From assembly GCF_000685275.1 (NCBI RefSeq), contig NZ_ARYK01000001.1:434001-498000 (forward strand): a stretch of DNA of 64,000 bases. The letters run 5' to 3'. Positions 53,753 to 62,841 of this stretch are shown one piece after another (the first letter of the stretch is position 1; every line of letters starts with the position of its first letter). A model generated the notes under the pieces. The model searched no databases and had not been told where the DNA came from. It saw only the letters and a program-made list of their open reading frames with translations. This DNA comes from Hyphomonas johnsonii MHS-2. Its GTDB lineage: Bacteria; Pseudomonadota; Alphaproteobacteria; Caulobacterales; Hyphomonadaceae. Both the position numbers and the translations under genes were made by a program.

Positions 53753-55150
53753 ATGCCAGACAAGAACTTTGACTACGACCTCTTCGTGATCGGAGGCGGT
53801 TCCGGCGGCGTGCGTGCCGCACGCCTGGCGGCGCTGACGGGGGCGAAGGTCGCTGTCGCCGAGGAATACCGCATGGGCGGCACCTGCGTGATCCGGGGCT
53901 GCGTGCCGAAAAAGTTCATGGTCTATGCCAGCGGCTACGGGAAACATATCAGCAAGGCGAAGGGGTACGGCTGGACGGTCGGCGACGTGTCCTACGATCA
54001 CGAGGTGTTTTCCTCCGCCATGCATGCGGAGGTCGATCGCCTTTCGGGGATATATCATCGCAACCTCGTCAATGCCGGCGTCGAAGTGTTCGAAGAGCGC
54101 GCCGAGTTTGTCGATGCAACCACGCTGCGCCTGAAGACCAGCGGCAAGAAGGTGACGGCCGCCAAGATCCTGATCGCAGTCGGCGGCCACCCCTGGGTTC
54201 CTTCGCCAGAAGAATTGCCGGGCGTCGAGCATACGATCACGTCAAACGAGGTCTTTCATCTCGAAACGCTTCCCAAGCATCTTGTCATTGCCGGCGGCGG
54301 CTATATCGCCGTCGAGTTTGCGCACATCTTTGCCGGCCTCGGCGTCAAGACCTGCCTGGTCTATCGCGGTGATACGGTGCTGCGCGGCTTCGATGAAGAT
54401 GTCCGCGTCGTCGTGCATGAAGGCCTGAAAGAGGCCGGCGTGCGGGTCATCACACAGACCGTGTTCGACAAGATCGAAGACACGGGTGAAGGCGACTGCA
54501 ACCTGCGGGTCCACCTTCGCAACGGGCAGCACGTGGACGCCGACGTTATCATGATGGCCGTCGGCCGCAGACCGAACACGTCCGGCCTCGGATGCGATGC
54601 CGCCGGCGTCGCGCTCGACAAGAACGGCGCGGTGATCGTGGATGAATGGTCGAAGACGAACGCCGCGAATATCTGGGCCGTCGGTGACGTCACCGACCGG
54701 GTCGCGCTGACACCGGTCGCGATCCGTGAGGGCCACGCATTCGCCGAAACGGAATTCTACGACAAGCCCTGGCATTTCGACCATACGGACATCCCGACAG
54801 CCGTGTTCTCACAGCCCGAAGTCGGAACGGTCGGCCTGACCGAAGCACTGGCCCGCAAGCAGTTCTCCGAGGTCGATATCTACAAGACGCGGTTCCGACC
54901 GATGAAGAACATGCTGAACGGCGATACGAACCGGGTCTTCATGAAGCTCGTGGTGAAGGCAGACGACCAGCGTGTGGTCGGTGTTCACATTGTCGGAGAA
55001 GACGCGGGCGAGATGATCCAGGCGATCGGCATTGCCATCAAGATGGGCGTGACCAAGCCGGATTTCGATCGCACGTGCGCCGTCCACCCGAGCGTCGCTG
55101 AAGAGCTGGTCACAATGCGCCAGAAATGGGTGCCGGAAGTGGCGGGCTGA
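53753..55150 (+). CDS. gor: Glutathione-disulfide reductase
   Basis: 465 residues. FAD-binding GGGSGGVRAARLAA, the redox disulfide in GGTCVIRGCVPKK (two Cys five apart), the NAD(P)-binding GGGYIAVEFAHIFAGLG followed by an Arg-type segment, and the C-terminal catalytic His in CAVHPSVAEELVT. The VIRGCVPKK pattern is the glutathione-reductase form rather than lipoamide dehydrogenase. AAGGA precedes the start. It is convergent with the TIR-ParA gene, 18 bases away. Confidence 0.96.
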   Translation: MPDKNFDYDLFVIGGGSGGVRAARLAALTGAKVAVAEEYRMGGTCVIRGCVPKKFMVYASGYGKHISKAKGYGWTVGDVSYDHEVFSSAMHAEVDRLSGIYHRNLVNAGVEVFEERAEFVDATTLRLKTSGKKVTAAKILIAVGGHPWVPSPEELPGVEHTITSNEVFHLETLPKHLVIAGGGYIAVEFAHIFAGLGVKTCLVYRGDTVLRGFDEDVRVVVHEGLKEAGVRVITQTVFDKIEDTGEGDCNLRVHLRNGQHVDADVIMMAVGRRPNTSGLGCDAAGVALDKNGAVIVDEWSKTNAANIWAVGDVTDRVALTPVAIREGHAFAETEFYDKPWHFDHTDIPTAVFSQPEVGTVGLTEALARKQFSEVDIYKTRFRPMKNMLNGDTNRVFMKLVVKADDQRVVGVHIVGEDAGEMIQAIGIAIKMGVTKPDFDRTCAVHPSVAEELVTMRQKWVPEVAG

Positions 55151-55168
55151 CCGCCTGTCCTCCGGTGA

Positions 55169-56467
55169 TCAGGCCTCGACGAGGGCCTTCAGCTCCATGC
55201 CGATGGTCTTGAGGCTTTCGCGGATGGCCTTGAGCCCGCCGCCCCGGCCGGAATGGATCAACAGCTGCTTCCAGGGCGGCTCGCCCTCTTTCGGGGCCTT
55301 CACCACAAGGTGGCCGGACCGCGGCAGGGCGGACTTCAACAGCGCCTTGGACAGGGCGAAGCCCGCCTTGGCGTCATACGCGCCATTGCGGGCATCCGCT
55401 TCGAAAGTCGACTGCTCGCTACGCCCGACAGCGTTGAAGAGAACGGACAGGGCAGGCCGCTTGCCGGCCTCGACCTGTTCCTCGATCACATGGTTCAGCA
55501 GGCGCACGCCGCGCAGGGAATAGATGTCCGGATGCATCGGTGCCAGCACGCGGTCGGCGGCCTCCAGCGCGCACCGGGTCAGGAAGGTGGCGTTGGGATT
55601 GGTGTCGAACACGATCAGGTCATAGTCGCTGCGGTAGTGATCGATCATGCGCAGGAATTGCGACTTCACCTTGTCCAGTGCCGCAGCGTCCGAGGCGAAG
55701 GCGTATTTCGAGATCTCGAACTGCCCTGAAATGAGGTCAAGCCGCCCGCCGGGGCTGTCTTCGCCCATCAGGTCGTGGACGAGTTCCGCGCGCGGCACGG
55801 CCGCAAACGGTTCGGTCGACAGGCTCAGCCAGCGTTCGCCAGGGCTGACCACGTCGCGGGCATGCAGGCGCGAGCGCTCGAACAGCGAGATGACCGACCG
55901 GTCCGCCGCCGCGCTGGCATCGGCATACTCCATGTCGAAGAAGGCCTGGGTGAGATTATATTGCGGATCGAGGTCGACCAGCAGGACACGCCCGCCGAGC
56001 GCGCTTTGCCACGCGCCGAACACCTGGCTGGAGATGGTCGTCTTGCCGACCCCGCCCTTGAGGTTCATCACCGCAAGCACGGGGCATTTGCGCTTGTAGG
56101 CGGCCTGGACTTCCGCCACGAGCTGGCGGGTACCGTCCGGCATGGTCGACGAGAGCCGGAGGTGGGGCTGGACCTCGTGCTTGAAAAAGCCGTTCAGGCG
56201 GGCCTTGTCGATCTGGAAGGGGATCAGGCGCAGGTTGCGCGCCTTGGCCCGGGTCACGTCGGCGCGGACCGTCTTCGAGCGCACCGAACTTGCCGAAACC
56301 AGCACGATCATCGCGAAGGCATCGTCGATCGCTTGGTCGGCGGCCGCGCGATCGTCCTTGTCATTCGGGGCATACCAGTCGGGTATTGCCGCCATCCGCA
56401 GGGATTCATGAATTTCCAGCAGCGCATCAAGATCGTCTGACGAGTGGCTGATATAGACATGCGACAT
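55169..56467 (-). CDS. TIR domain-ParA/Soj ATPase fusion protein
   Basis: 432 residues from MSHVYISHSS. Residues 1-105 have a bacterial TIR pattern: VYISHSSDDLDALLEIHESL, then IPDWYAPNDKDD, then AIDDAFAMIVLVSASSV and LRLIPFQID. Where NADase-type TIRs have a catalytic Glu, Asp70 (VRADVTRAKA) seems to stand. Residues 128-400 are a full ParA ATPase: deviant Walker A KGGVGKTT (137-144) with signature Lys137, DLDPQYNLT (165-173), Walker B LIVFDTNPN (284-292). The C-terminus is a likely amphipathic helix. There is no parB, plasmid or phage gene nearby. Weak AAGGA upstream. It probably uses an ATP-driven ParA cycle to place or switch a TIR module; function is unknown. Confidence 0.88.
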   Translation of the reverse strand: MSHVYISHSSDDLDALLEIHESLRMAAIPDWYAPNDKDDRAAADQAIDDAFAMIVLVSASSVRSKTVRADVTRAKARNLRLIPFQIDKARLNGFFKHEVQPHLRLSSTMPDGTRQLVAEVQAAYKRKCPVLAVMNLKGGVGKTTISSQVFGAWQSALGGRVLLVDLDPQYNLTQAFFDMEYADASAAADRSVISLFERSRLHARDVVSPGERWLSLSTEPFAAVPRAELVHDLMGEDSPGGRLDLISGQFEISKYAFASDAAALDKVKSQFLRMIDHYRSDYDLIVFDTNPNATFLTRCALEAADRVLAPMHPDIYSLRGVRLLNHVIEEQVEAGKRPALSVLFNAVGRSEQSTFEADARNGAYDAKAGFALSKALLKSALPRSGHLVVKAPKEGEPPWKQLLIHSGRGGGLKAIRESLKTIGMELKALVEA

Positions 56468-56563
56468 TAGGTTATCAGTCCTTCGGGCGGGCGGCCGTAT
56501 TGCCGTTACTAAAGGGCTTGAGCCCGATTCCACCAGCTTTGTGCTGTGAAAATGTGGTGAAAC

Positions 56564-56592
56564 TTGAGCAAGCGCGGTCCATGTGATTTATG
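56564..56592 (+). promoter_or_regulatory. Probable promoter of the class II DAHP synthase gene
   Basis: TTGAGC (56564-56569), 17-base spacer, TTTATG (56587-56592); the start codon would follow about 20 bases after initiation. Confidence 0.4.
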
Positions 56593-56617
56593 CTGCACTG
56601 CCACGGAGCGATTGAAC

Positions 56618-57994
56618 ATGACCTGGACCCCTTCAGACTGGCGGAAACTGCCTGCCAAACACATCCCGTCGGATTACCCCGACGCTGCAGCACTCGCTGC
56701 TGTTGAAACGCGCCTGAAGGGATACCCGCCGCTGGTGTTTGCCGGCGAGGCCCGGCGCCTGAAACAGCGCCTCGCAGAGGTCGCTGCCGGCAAGGCATTC
56801 CTGCTGCAGGGCGGCGATTGCGCCGAGAGCTTCAAGGAATTCCATCCGGACAATATCCGCGACACATTCCGCGTCATCCTCCAGATGGCGGTTGTGCTCA
56901 CGTTTGCGGCGGCCAAGCCGGTCGTGAAAGTCGGCCGGATTGCCGGGCAGTTCGCCAAGCCGCGGTCCGAGCCGATCGAGACCATCGACGGCGTCACGCT
57001 GCCATCCTATCGCGGTGACAATATCAACGGCATGGATTTCACGCCCGAAGCGCGCAACCCTGACCCGGAACGCCTGATCCAGGCCTATTCGCAATCGGCT
57101 GCCACGCTCAACCTGCTGCGCGCGTTCAGCAATGGCGGCTATGCCAGCCTTGCCAACGTGCATAGCTGGATGCTGGGCTTTGTCGATCGCAGCCCGCAGG
57201 GCGAGCGCTACGAACTGCTGGCCGACCAGATTTCCAAGTCACTCGACTTCATGCAGGCCGTCGGTCTCAACGCCGAGACCGTGCCGCAAATGGCGCAGGT
57301 TGAATTCTACACCAGCCACGAAGCGCTGCTCCTCGGCTATGAGGAAGCGATGACCCGAGTCGATTCCACCTCGGGCGAATGGTACGACACCTCCGCCCAC
57401 ATGCTGTGGATCGGGCACCGCACCCGGCATGTCGACGAGGCGCATGTCAATTTCTGCAAGGGGATCAAGAACCCGATCGGCATCAAGTGCGGGCCAGGCA
57501 TGGAGCCGGACGAGCTTGTGCGCCTGATCGAGACGATCAACCCGCAGGACGAAGCTGGCCGGATCACACTGATCTCGCGCTTCGGGTCCGACGGTGTCGC
57601 CAAGGGCCTGCCGCCGCTGGCACGCGCCGTCAAGAAGAGTGGCCGCACGGTTGTCTGGTCCTGTGACCCGATGCACGGCAACACGCTGAAGACCGAGAGC
57701 GGGTTCAAGACGCGCCCGGTCGACCGTATCCTCTCCGAGGTGCGCCAGTTCATCGACGTGATGAATGCCGAAGGCTGCTATCCGGGCGGCGTGCACTTCG
57801 AGATGACCGGCCAGAACGTCACCGAATGTCTCGGCGGCGCGCAGGCGATCTCCGAGGCGGACCTCTCCAGCCGGTACCACACGCATTGCGACCCGCGTCT
57901 GAACGGTGAGCAGGCGCTGGAGCTGGCCTTCCTGGTGGCGGAGAAGCTGCAGGCACTCGGCAACGGCAAGGACGCTGCACGCAAGGCCGGCTGA
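56618..57994 (+). CDS. 3-deoxy-7-phosphoheptulonate synthase, class II
   Basis: 458 residues. It joins PEP and erythrose-4-phosphate, the first step of the shikimate pathway. Plant/Mycobacterium-type (class II) motifs are [12 protein letters not shown] near residue 66, [29 protein letters not shown] and [11 protein letters not shown] with metal-ligand residues. [12 protein letters not shown] is the usual start of the alphaproteobacterial form. It is divergent from the TIR-ParA gene across 150 bases. Confidence 0.97.
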   Translation: MTWTPSDWRKLPAKHIPSDYPDAAALAAVETRLKGYPPLVFAGEARRLKQRLAEVAAGKAFLLQGGDCAESFKEFHPDNIRDTFRVILQMAVVLTFAAAKPVVKVGRIAGQFAKPRSEPIETIDGVTLPSYRGDNINGMDFTPEARNPDPERLIQAYSQSAATLNLLRAFSNGGYASLANVHSWMLGFVDRSPQGERYELLADQISKSLDFMQAVGLNAETVPQMAQVEFYTSHEALLLGYEEAMTRVDSTSGEWYDTSAHMLWIGHRTRHVDEAHVNFCKGIKNPIGIKCGPGMEPDELVRLIETINPQDEAGRITLISRFGSDGVAKGLPPLARAVKKSGRTVVWSCDPMHGNTLKTESGFKTRPVDRILSEVRQFIDVMNAEGCYPGGVHFEMTGQNVTECLGGAQAISEADLSSRYHTHCDPRLNGEQALELAFLVAEKLQALGNGKDAARKAG

Positions 57995-58064
57995 TACAAT
58001 TCAATAGCGATGCATCCAACGGGCCCCCTGATGGCATCGCCATTTCTTCCGGGAGGGCGGCTGC

Positions 58065-58778
58065 ATGGACGAGGTGATTGGCGTGTTCCTGGAAACGGGA
58101 GCGCTGGCCGTGTTGGGACTGGCAGGCGCGGTGTTCATGCGGCGGCAGTTCCGGTTCAAATGGTTCCTGGTCGCGCTGGCGCTGAACCTGTTTTACCAGG
58201 TGTTGCTGACCCGCGGGTTCTGGTTGGTGCCCAGTCCGGTGCACGGGCTGAGCTGGAACTGGGTCGGCAAGCTGGCGGCGATCGCCGGGACGATTGTGGT
58301 GATGTCATTGCCCGCGTTCGGTTGGCGGCGTTGCGGCGCGACCCTGCATCAGGGACGCCAGTGGCGCGGGGCGCTGGTCGTGCTCGCCATGCTGGGGGGC
58401 CTGTTCTTCTATCTCGCCCTGAGCGCAGCGGACGGACGGGATGACCTGGAAACGATCCTCTTCCAGTGGACGATGCCGGGGCTGGACGAGGAGCTTTTCT
58501 ATCGTGGAACCCTGCTGCTTGCGTTGAATGAAGCGTTCAGGTCCAGGACGCGTGTCCTGGGCGCCCCGATCGGTTTTGGCGGCGTCCTTTCCACAATCCT
58601 GTTCGGACTGACACATGCCTTGTCCTATGAGCACGGCCTGATCGAATTCGATACGTTCAGTTTCGCCATTACCGGTGTGCCGGCCATCCTTCTCCTGTGG
58701 TTGCGTGAGCGCACCGGCAGTCTGGTCATGCCTGTCATCGGGCACAATATGGCGAATGGCGCAGCCACCTTGTTCTGA
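58065..58778 (+). CDS. CPBP-family intramembrane glutamic endopeptidase (second copy)
   Basis: 237 residues with about seven hydrophobic segments. Motif 1 is GLDEELFYRG, motif 2 FGLTHALS, motif 3 GHNMANG. It aligns by eye over its whole length with the protein at 28310 (shared W-N-W/A-GK and FQ-T-P-LDEEL-YRG), so they are paralogues. Such proteases cut membrane proteins or peptides; the target is unknown. No regulator is adjacent. Confidence 0.87.
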   Translation: MDEVIGVFLETGALAVLGLAGAVFMRRQFRFKWFLVALALNLFYQVLLTRGFWLVPSPVHGLSWNWVGKLAAIAGTIVVMSLPAFGWRRCGATLHQGRQWRGALVVLAMLGGLFFYLALSAADGRDDLETILFQWTMPGLDEELFYRGTLLLALNEAFRSRTRVLGAPIGFGGVLSTILFGLTHALSYEHGLIEFDTFSFAITGVPAILLLWLRERTGSLVMPVIGHNMANGAATLF

Positions 58779-58862
58779 TCGCGCGGTTGTGGGTTGCGAC
58801 GCCGGGTGATTTCAGGCATTCGGGCCGGCTGCGCGTTGCAAGGACCATCAGGAAAGGCCGCC

Positions 58863-60275
58863 ATGAAAACGCTTCGCCGGCCCGCCTGGGCGCGGGCCTC
58901 CGACATCTCGGACCTGCTTCGGCTGTCCGTACCGATCGCGATTACGCGCATGTCGATGATGCTGATGGGCATCACCGACGCGATCGTGCTTGGCCAGTAT
59001 GCGCCCGGCGAACTGCCCTACATCCTGAACTCGTGGCTGCCGATGGGGGTTTCCATCGGCTTCGGGATGGGCCTGCTGCTGGGGACTCAGGTGCTGACGT
59101 CGGAACTGCTCGGGGTCGGGCAAAAGGCTGAAACCGGCCGGATATTCCGGCGCGGCTTATGGGCGGCGCTCGGGCTGGGGATTGCCCTGACCGGCCTCGT
59201 CTTTTTCTCTGCCGAGCCGCTCTTCCACTGGATATTCGTCACGATCGCACCTGTGTCGGAAGCCGCCGACAAGATGGATCCGGGCACCATTGCCGCGGAG
59301 ACCGCAAAGGTCACGCGGATCCTGTCCAGCGGGCTGCTGGCCTTCATGGTGTCGCAGGTTTGCAGCTTCTACCTGGAAGCCCTGCGCCGGCCGCTGCTCG
59401 TCACCGTGGTCATGTATTTCGGTGTCGTGATCAATCTCGTGCTCGACCTTGCGCTGGTCGGGGGTGTCTGGGGCGGCACGCCGATGGGGGCCGAGGGCGT
59501 GGCGTGGGCGACAACCTTTTCGCGCTGGGCGCTGACCATCGTGATGTTCATCCTCGTCGTGACGCTGACCCCTGCCTTCCGCAAGTCGGTCGTCGGCCCC
59601 CTGGACGAAGTACGGCGCCAGTTCAGCGTCGGGATCGGCACGGCGATCAGCAATGTCGCCGAGTGGGGCGGCTTCAACATGACCTACATCATCGCCACCT
59701 GGATCAGCCTCGCGGCGAATTCCGTCTACGGGTATGCGGTCCAGATCATGGGGCTCTGCTTCATGTTCTACCTGGGTATTGGTACGGCAACCAGCGTCCG
59801 CGTGGCAGAAGCCTTCGGACGGGGCAATCCCGAGGAAATCCGGGATGCGGGCCGCCTCGGCGTCGCGGCCACGATCCTCATGGGTGTGATCCTCGGCGTC
59901 ATACTCATCGTGTTCAATGGGCCGATCTCACGCATACTGGTGCGGCCGGATGCGGTGCTGAATGGCATCGCGCTGGCGCCTGCCATCGCCGGCCTGCTGT
60001 TCTTTGCGGCGGCGGCAACGATCTTTGACGGTCTTCAGGCGACCGCGTCGATGGCGCTGCGTGCACAGGAGATCGTCTGGTCGCCGAGCGTGATCCATAT
60101 CGGCTCGTTCTTCCTGGTGATGATCCCGGCCTGTTACTGGCTTGGCCTGGTCGAAGGGCGGGGCGCACGGGGCATGATGGAAGGCGCGCTGATCGGTATC
60201 GGCATGGCAGGCATTCTCCAGACCATGCTTCTGGAATTGAAAACGGCGCGTCTGCCAAGCAAACGCGCCGCCTGA
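58863..60275 (+). CDS. MATE family efflux transporter
   Basis: 470 residues, twelve membrane helices in two bundles. Conserved stretches are LLRLSVPIAITRMS, a D in TM1 (GITDAIVLGQY), and the second-half repeat AISNVAEWGGFNMTY. It exports cationic drugs or metabolites with H+ or Na+. AGGAAAGG precedes the start. It is probably monocistronic; the next gene (HU) is convergent. Confidence 0.93.
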   Translation: MKTLRRPAWARASDISDLLRLSVPIAITRMSMMLMGITDAIVLGQYAPGELPYILNSWLPMGVSIGFGMGLLLGTQVLTSELLGVGQKAETGRIFRRGLWAALGLGIALTGLVFFSAEPLFHWIFVTIAPVSEAADKMDPGTIAAETAKVTRILSSGLLAFMVSQVCSFYLEALRRPLLVTVVMYFGVVINLVLDLALVGGVWGGTPMGAEGVAWATTFSRWALTIVMFILVVTLTPAFRKSVVGPLDEVRRQFSVGIGTAISNVAEWGGFNMTYIIATWISLAANSVYGYAVQIMGLCFMFYLGIGTATSVRVAEAFGRGNPEEIRDAGRLGVAATILMGVILGVILIVFNGPISRILVRPDAVLNGIALAPAIAGLLFFAAAATIFDGLQATASMALRAQEIVWSPSVIHIGSFFLVMIPACYWLGLVEGRGARGMMEGALIGIGMAGILQTMLLELKTARLPSKRAA

Positions 60276-60286
60276 AATTCAGGGCC

Positions 60287-60306
60287 GGCCTCCGAAGACG
60301 GAGGCC
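60287..60306. terminator. Weak hairpin between convergent MATE and HU genes
   Basis: GGCCTCC-6 bases-GGAGGCC is a perfect stem between the two convergent stops. No T-run follows on either strand, so if it terminates transcription it is not a classical Rho-independent site. Confidence 0.4.
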
Positions 60307-60313
60307 AGGAACC

Positions 60314-60580
60314 CTAGAGGTCTTTCAGTGCCGTGGCCGGTTTGAAGGCCAGGGATGTTTTTTCTGGGATCTTGATTTTGTCGCCAGTGGCCGGATTGCG
60401 GCCTTCGCGTGCATTGCGGGTCTTCGCCGCGAACGTACCGAAGCCGGCAATTGCGACTTGCTGACGCGACTTCGCTGCACCAGCGATTGTGTCGAAGACA
60501 GCGTCGACAGCCTTGCCAGCTTCGCTTTGCGAGAGGCCGGATTCGGCAGCAACTGCCTTTGTAAGTTCACCCTTGTTCAT
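60314..60580 (-). CDS. DNA-binding protein HU
   Basis: 88 residues. Histone-like dimer that bends DNA. It has the diagnostic arm motif GFGTFAAKTRNAREGRNPATG and C-terminal FKPATALKD. MNKGELTKAVA is a typical start, with AGAGGAG upstream. The family resemblance is to HupB-type HU rather than IHF. Confidence 0.97.
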   Translation of the reverse strand: MNKGELTKAVAAESGLSQSEAGKAVDAVFDTIAGAAKSRQQVAIAGFGTFAAKTRNAREGRNPATGDKIKIPEKTSLAFKPATALKDL

Positions 60581-60600
60581 AGGGGTTCTCCTCTAAGTTA

Positions 60601-60620
60601 AACGGCGATCCCCCGCCGTT
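60601..60620 (-). other. Stem-loop in the HU 5' region
   Basis: AACGGCG-6 bases-CGCCGTT, a perfect stem just upstream of the HU ribosome binding site and 60 bases after the stop of the upstream gene. It may end that gene's transcript (only a short T stretch follows) or lie in the HU leader. Confidence 0.45.
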
Positions 60621-60679
60621 GCGCCGACATGCCCACGATTCGTTTTGCGTGAATATGCCGAAAGGCCAGTAAACACAGG

Positions 60680-61591
60680 CTATATGCCTAGAATCCAGCC
60701 CTCTTCGGCCTGAATCTGCTCGTTTTTTCCCTCGTCAAGCGATTTGCCTGTGGAAAACGCCTCTCCGAGACGCCCTTTTTCATCGAGTTCCGAATAATGA
60801 CGGGCGATTTCGCGAACCTGCACTTCGTCGAGAATCTCGCCTTTGGGGGCACTCGAGGCAATCTGGGACGGGTAAATTTCCGCTATTACCACGTCGATAC
60901 CGTCCAGCGTTTCGGCCGTCATCGGCTCAACGCCCGTCTCGAACGGCCAGATGCGGGCATTTGGCCAGGCGGCCCGCAGCGCGTGCACATGCGGGATGCC
61001 GGTCAGCGACTGGCTGCCGACGCTGCCGGTATAGGCCAGCTGCCAGACCGACTTTGGCTGGCCGATCTTTTTCTCGCGCAGGTAGGATTCAACGATCCGG
61101 AATTCCGGCAGCGGCCGGCCGGCAAAATCAGGCTTGGTCGAGGCGAGGGTCGAGACCACGTCCCGGGCTGGCGCGCCCCAGAATGGATACGGACCCTTGG
61201 AGATGGCGTAATTCATGCCCGCCGCGATCGCGAAACGGGCATTGGAATTGTCAGCCTTGTCTTTCAGCTTGCTTGCAAGGTGCGCATGCATCGCGGCCCA
61301 AGGCGCCTGAGTCGTCGTGTCGAGGCCAAGTGCTGCGGCGGTGCCCGCCGGGTAGCCCAGTGAAAAATCGAAGCCGAGCAAAACCCGGTCGCCGCGCCGC
61401 GTCAGCCGCGCCACCATGTCTTCCAGGAACGCACGGGCCTTGAGCCGCGTGTCGACGTTGACCGCCTTGAACTGCAGCTTCAGGCGCGCGTCCTTGGCCA
61501 GGATCCCGATCCAGATTGAATTGGGTCCGGTCGCGGGCTTTGACGCCGCGCTCCAGTCCACCATGATATAGGCATCGAAAAGACGTGCCAT
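60680..61591 (-). CDS. Conserved protein, RNase H-fold/DUF429-like, unknown role
   Basis: 303 residues, no signal or membrane segment. It begins ARLFDAYIMVDWSAAS, with Asp near residue 12, and has RVLLGFDFSLGYPAG near 70, a pattern like the paired acidic strands of RNase H-fold DUF429 proteins. Further conserved-looking blocks are WGAPARDVVS, FRIVESYLREKK and IAEIYPSQIA. I do not know its function. Its ribosome binding site lies inside a possible regulatory hairpin (61598-61628). Confidence 0.7.
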   Translation of the reverse strand: MARLFDAYIMVDWSAASKPATGPNSIWIGILAKDARLKLQFKAVNVDTRLKARAFLEDMVARLTRRGDRVLLGFDFSLGYPAGTAAALGLDTTTQAPWAAMHAHLASKLKDKADNSNARFAIAAGMNYAISKGPYPFWGAPARDVVSTLASTKPDFAGRPLPEFRIVESYLREKKIGQPKSVWQLAYTGSVGSQSLTGIPHVHALRAAWPNARIWPFETGVEPMTAETLDGIDVVIAEIYPSQIASSAPKGEILDEVQVREIARHYSELDEKGRLGEAFSTGKSLDEGKNEQIQAEEGWILGI

Positions 61592-61597
61592 CTTGTC

Positions 61598-61637
61598 GTC
61601 TCCGTGACCGCTCCGCGGTCTTGGAGACGCGGAGCGG
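61598..61637 (-). promoter_or_regulatory. Mutually exclusive leader hairpins, possible translational switch
   Basis: On the minus-strand RNA, structure A pairs GTCTCC with GGAGAC and GACCGC with GCGGTC (12 pairs, AA/AC internal loop, GGA loop) and buries the GGAG ribosome binding site, which sits eight bases before the start at 61591. Structure B pairs CCGCTCCGCG with CGCGGAGCGG (ten pairs) and would free it. Both cannot form together. It sits in the 57-base gap after the CurA-like gene. Confidence 0.55.
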
Positions 61638-61648
61638 AGAGGTTGTTG

Positions 61649-62671
61649 TCAGGTGAGTTTCACCAGCATCTTGCCGATATTGGCGCCGGTGAAGAGGCCC
61701 ATAAAGGCTTCCGGTGCCTTGTCGATCCCTTCCATCACCGTTTGCTCGAACTTCATCTTGCCAGCCGGGATCCACGCGGCCATGTCGGCAAAGAAGGCGG
61801 GCTGCATGTCGGCGTGCGTCGACACGATGAAGCCCTGCAGCTTCAGCTGCTTGCCCACGAGCATGATGATGTTGTGCGGACCAACAGGCGTGCCGGTCTC
61901 GTTGTATTGAGCAATCATGCCGCACAGGGCCATGCGTGCCATTGGCCGGGCAACCTCGATTGCAGCCGTCAGGTGGTCGCCGCCGACATTGTCGAAATAG
62001 ACGTCGATGCCTTTCGGCGAAGCGGCCTTGAGCGCGCTGACCAGGCCGGCAAATCCGCCAGCTTCCTTGTAGTCAATGACATGGTCGGCGCCGAGCGACT
62101 TCACGAACGCACACTTTTCCGGGCCGCCTGCAGATCCGATCACGGTGCAGCCCTTGTTCTTGGCAATCTGCACGACGGTCGATCCGACGGCACCGGCTGA
62201 GCCGGACACGAACACGGTGTCGCCTTCCTTCAGTTCGGCAATCCGCAGGAGACCGACATAGGCCGTCAGGCCGGGCATGCCGGCGACACCCAGAAATGCG
62301 CTTTCGGGCAGGCCGACATCCGGCAGTTTCTGGACCATCGCCGCTGCGGGTGCTGCCACCCAGGCCGTGCGCCAGCCAAGCATGGACGATACGAGATCAC
62401 CCACCTTGTAGTCAGGATGGGCTGATGCCGTGACGCGGCCGACAGCGCCGCCCTGCATGGTTTCACCGATCTGGAACGGCGGCACATAGCTCTCGCGGTC
62501 GTGCATCCGGCCGCGCATGTAGGGATCAACCGACATCCATTCGTTCTGTACCTGGATTTCGCCATCCTTGGGTTCGGCGATCTCGATGGTCGTTTTGGCA
62601 AAGTTCTGTGGTTTCGGCATGCCTTCGGGGCGTGAGGCGAGGGCCCATTCAGTCGACTTCAGAGTGGCCAT
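61649..62671 (-). CDS. NADP-dependent oxidoreductase, CurA/PTGR-like MDR family
   Basis: 340 residues. Zinc-independent medium-chain reductase with WMSVDPYMRGRM near residue 50, the nucleotide fold FVSGSAGAVGSTVVQIAKNKG, and YFDNVGGDHL typical of leukotriene B4 12-hydroxydehydrogenase/curcumin reductase proteins. It probably reduces alpha,beta-unsaturated ketones or aldehydes. The RNase H-like gene follows across the hairpin region, probably in the same transcript. Confidence 0.93.
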   Translation of the reverse strand: MATLKSTEWALASRPEGMPKPQNFAKTTIEIAEPKDGEIQVQNEWMSVDPYMRGRMHDRESYVPPFQIGETMQGGAVGRVTASAHPDYKVGDLVSSMLGWRTAWVAAPAAAMVQKLPDVGLPESAFLGVAGMPGLTAYVGLLRIAELKEGDTVFVSGSAGAVGSTVVQIAKNKGCTVIGSAGGPEKCAFVKSLGADHVIDYKEAGGFAGLVSALKAASPKGIDVYFDNVGGDHLTAAIEVARPMARMALCGMIAQYNETGTPVGPHNIIMLVGKQLKLQGFIVSTHADMQPAFFADMAAWIPAGKMKFEQTVMEGIDKAPEAFMGLFTGANIGKMLVKLT

Positions 62672-62841
62672 TGCTTTGTCCTTCCTGTGTTTTCGTTGCC
62701 GCTTAAGTGGACCGGGAGACAGCGCATGTGAAGGGGCAATGCAAGAATAAGCTGTTCGGACGGGGCCCGCCTTGCCCAATTCCGGAGCGACGCCTAGGTT
62801 TCGCCGGTCAGGCAGGAACGCGCGAACGGGCAGGAAACAAC

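Noticed and set aside
56514-56525. GGGCTTGAGCCC palindrome in the TIR-ParA/DAHP synthase gap
   Set aside because: Only five pairs per arm, not aligned with a convincing minus-strand promoter; insufficient to call an operator.
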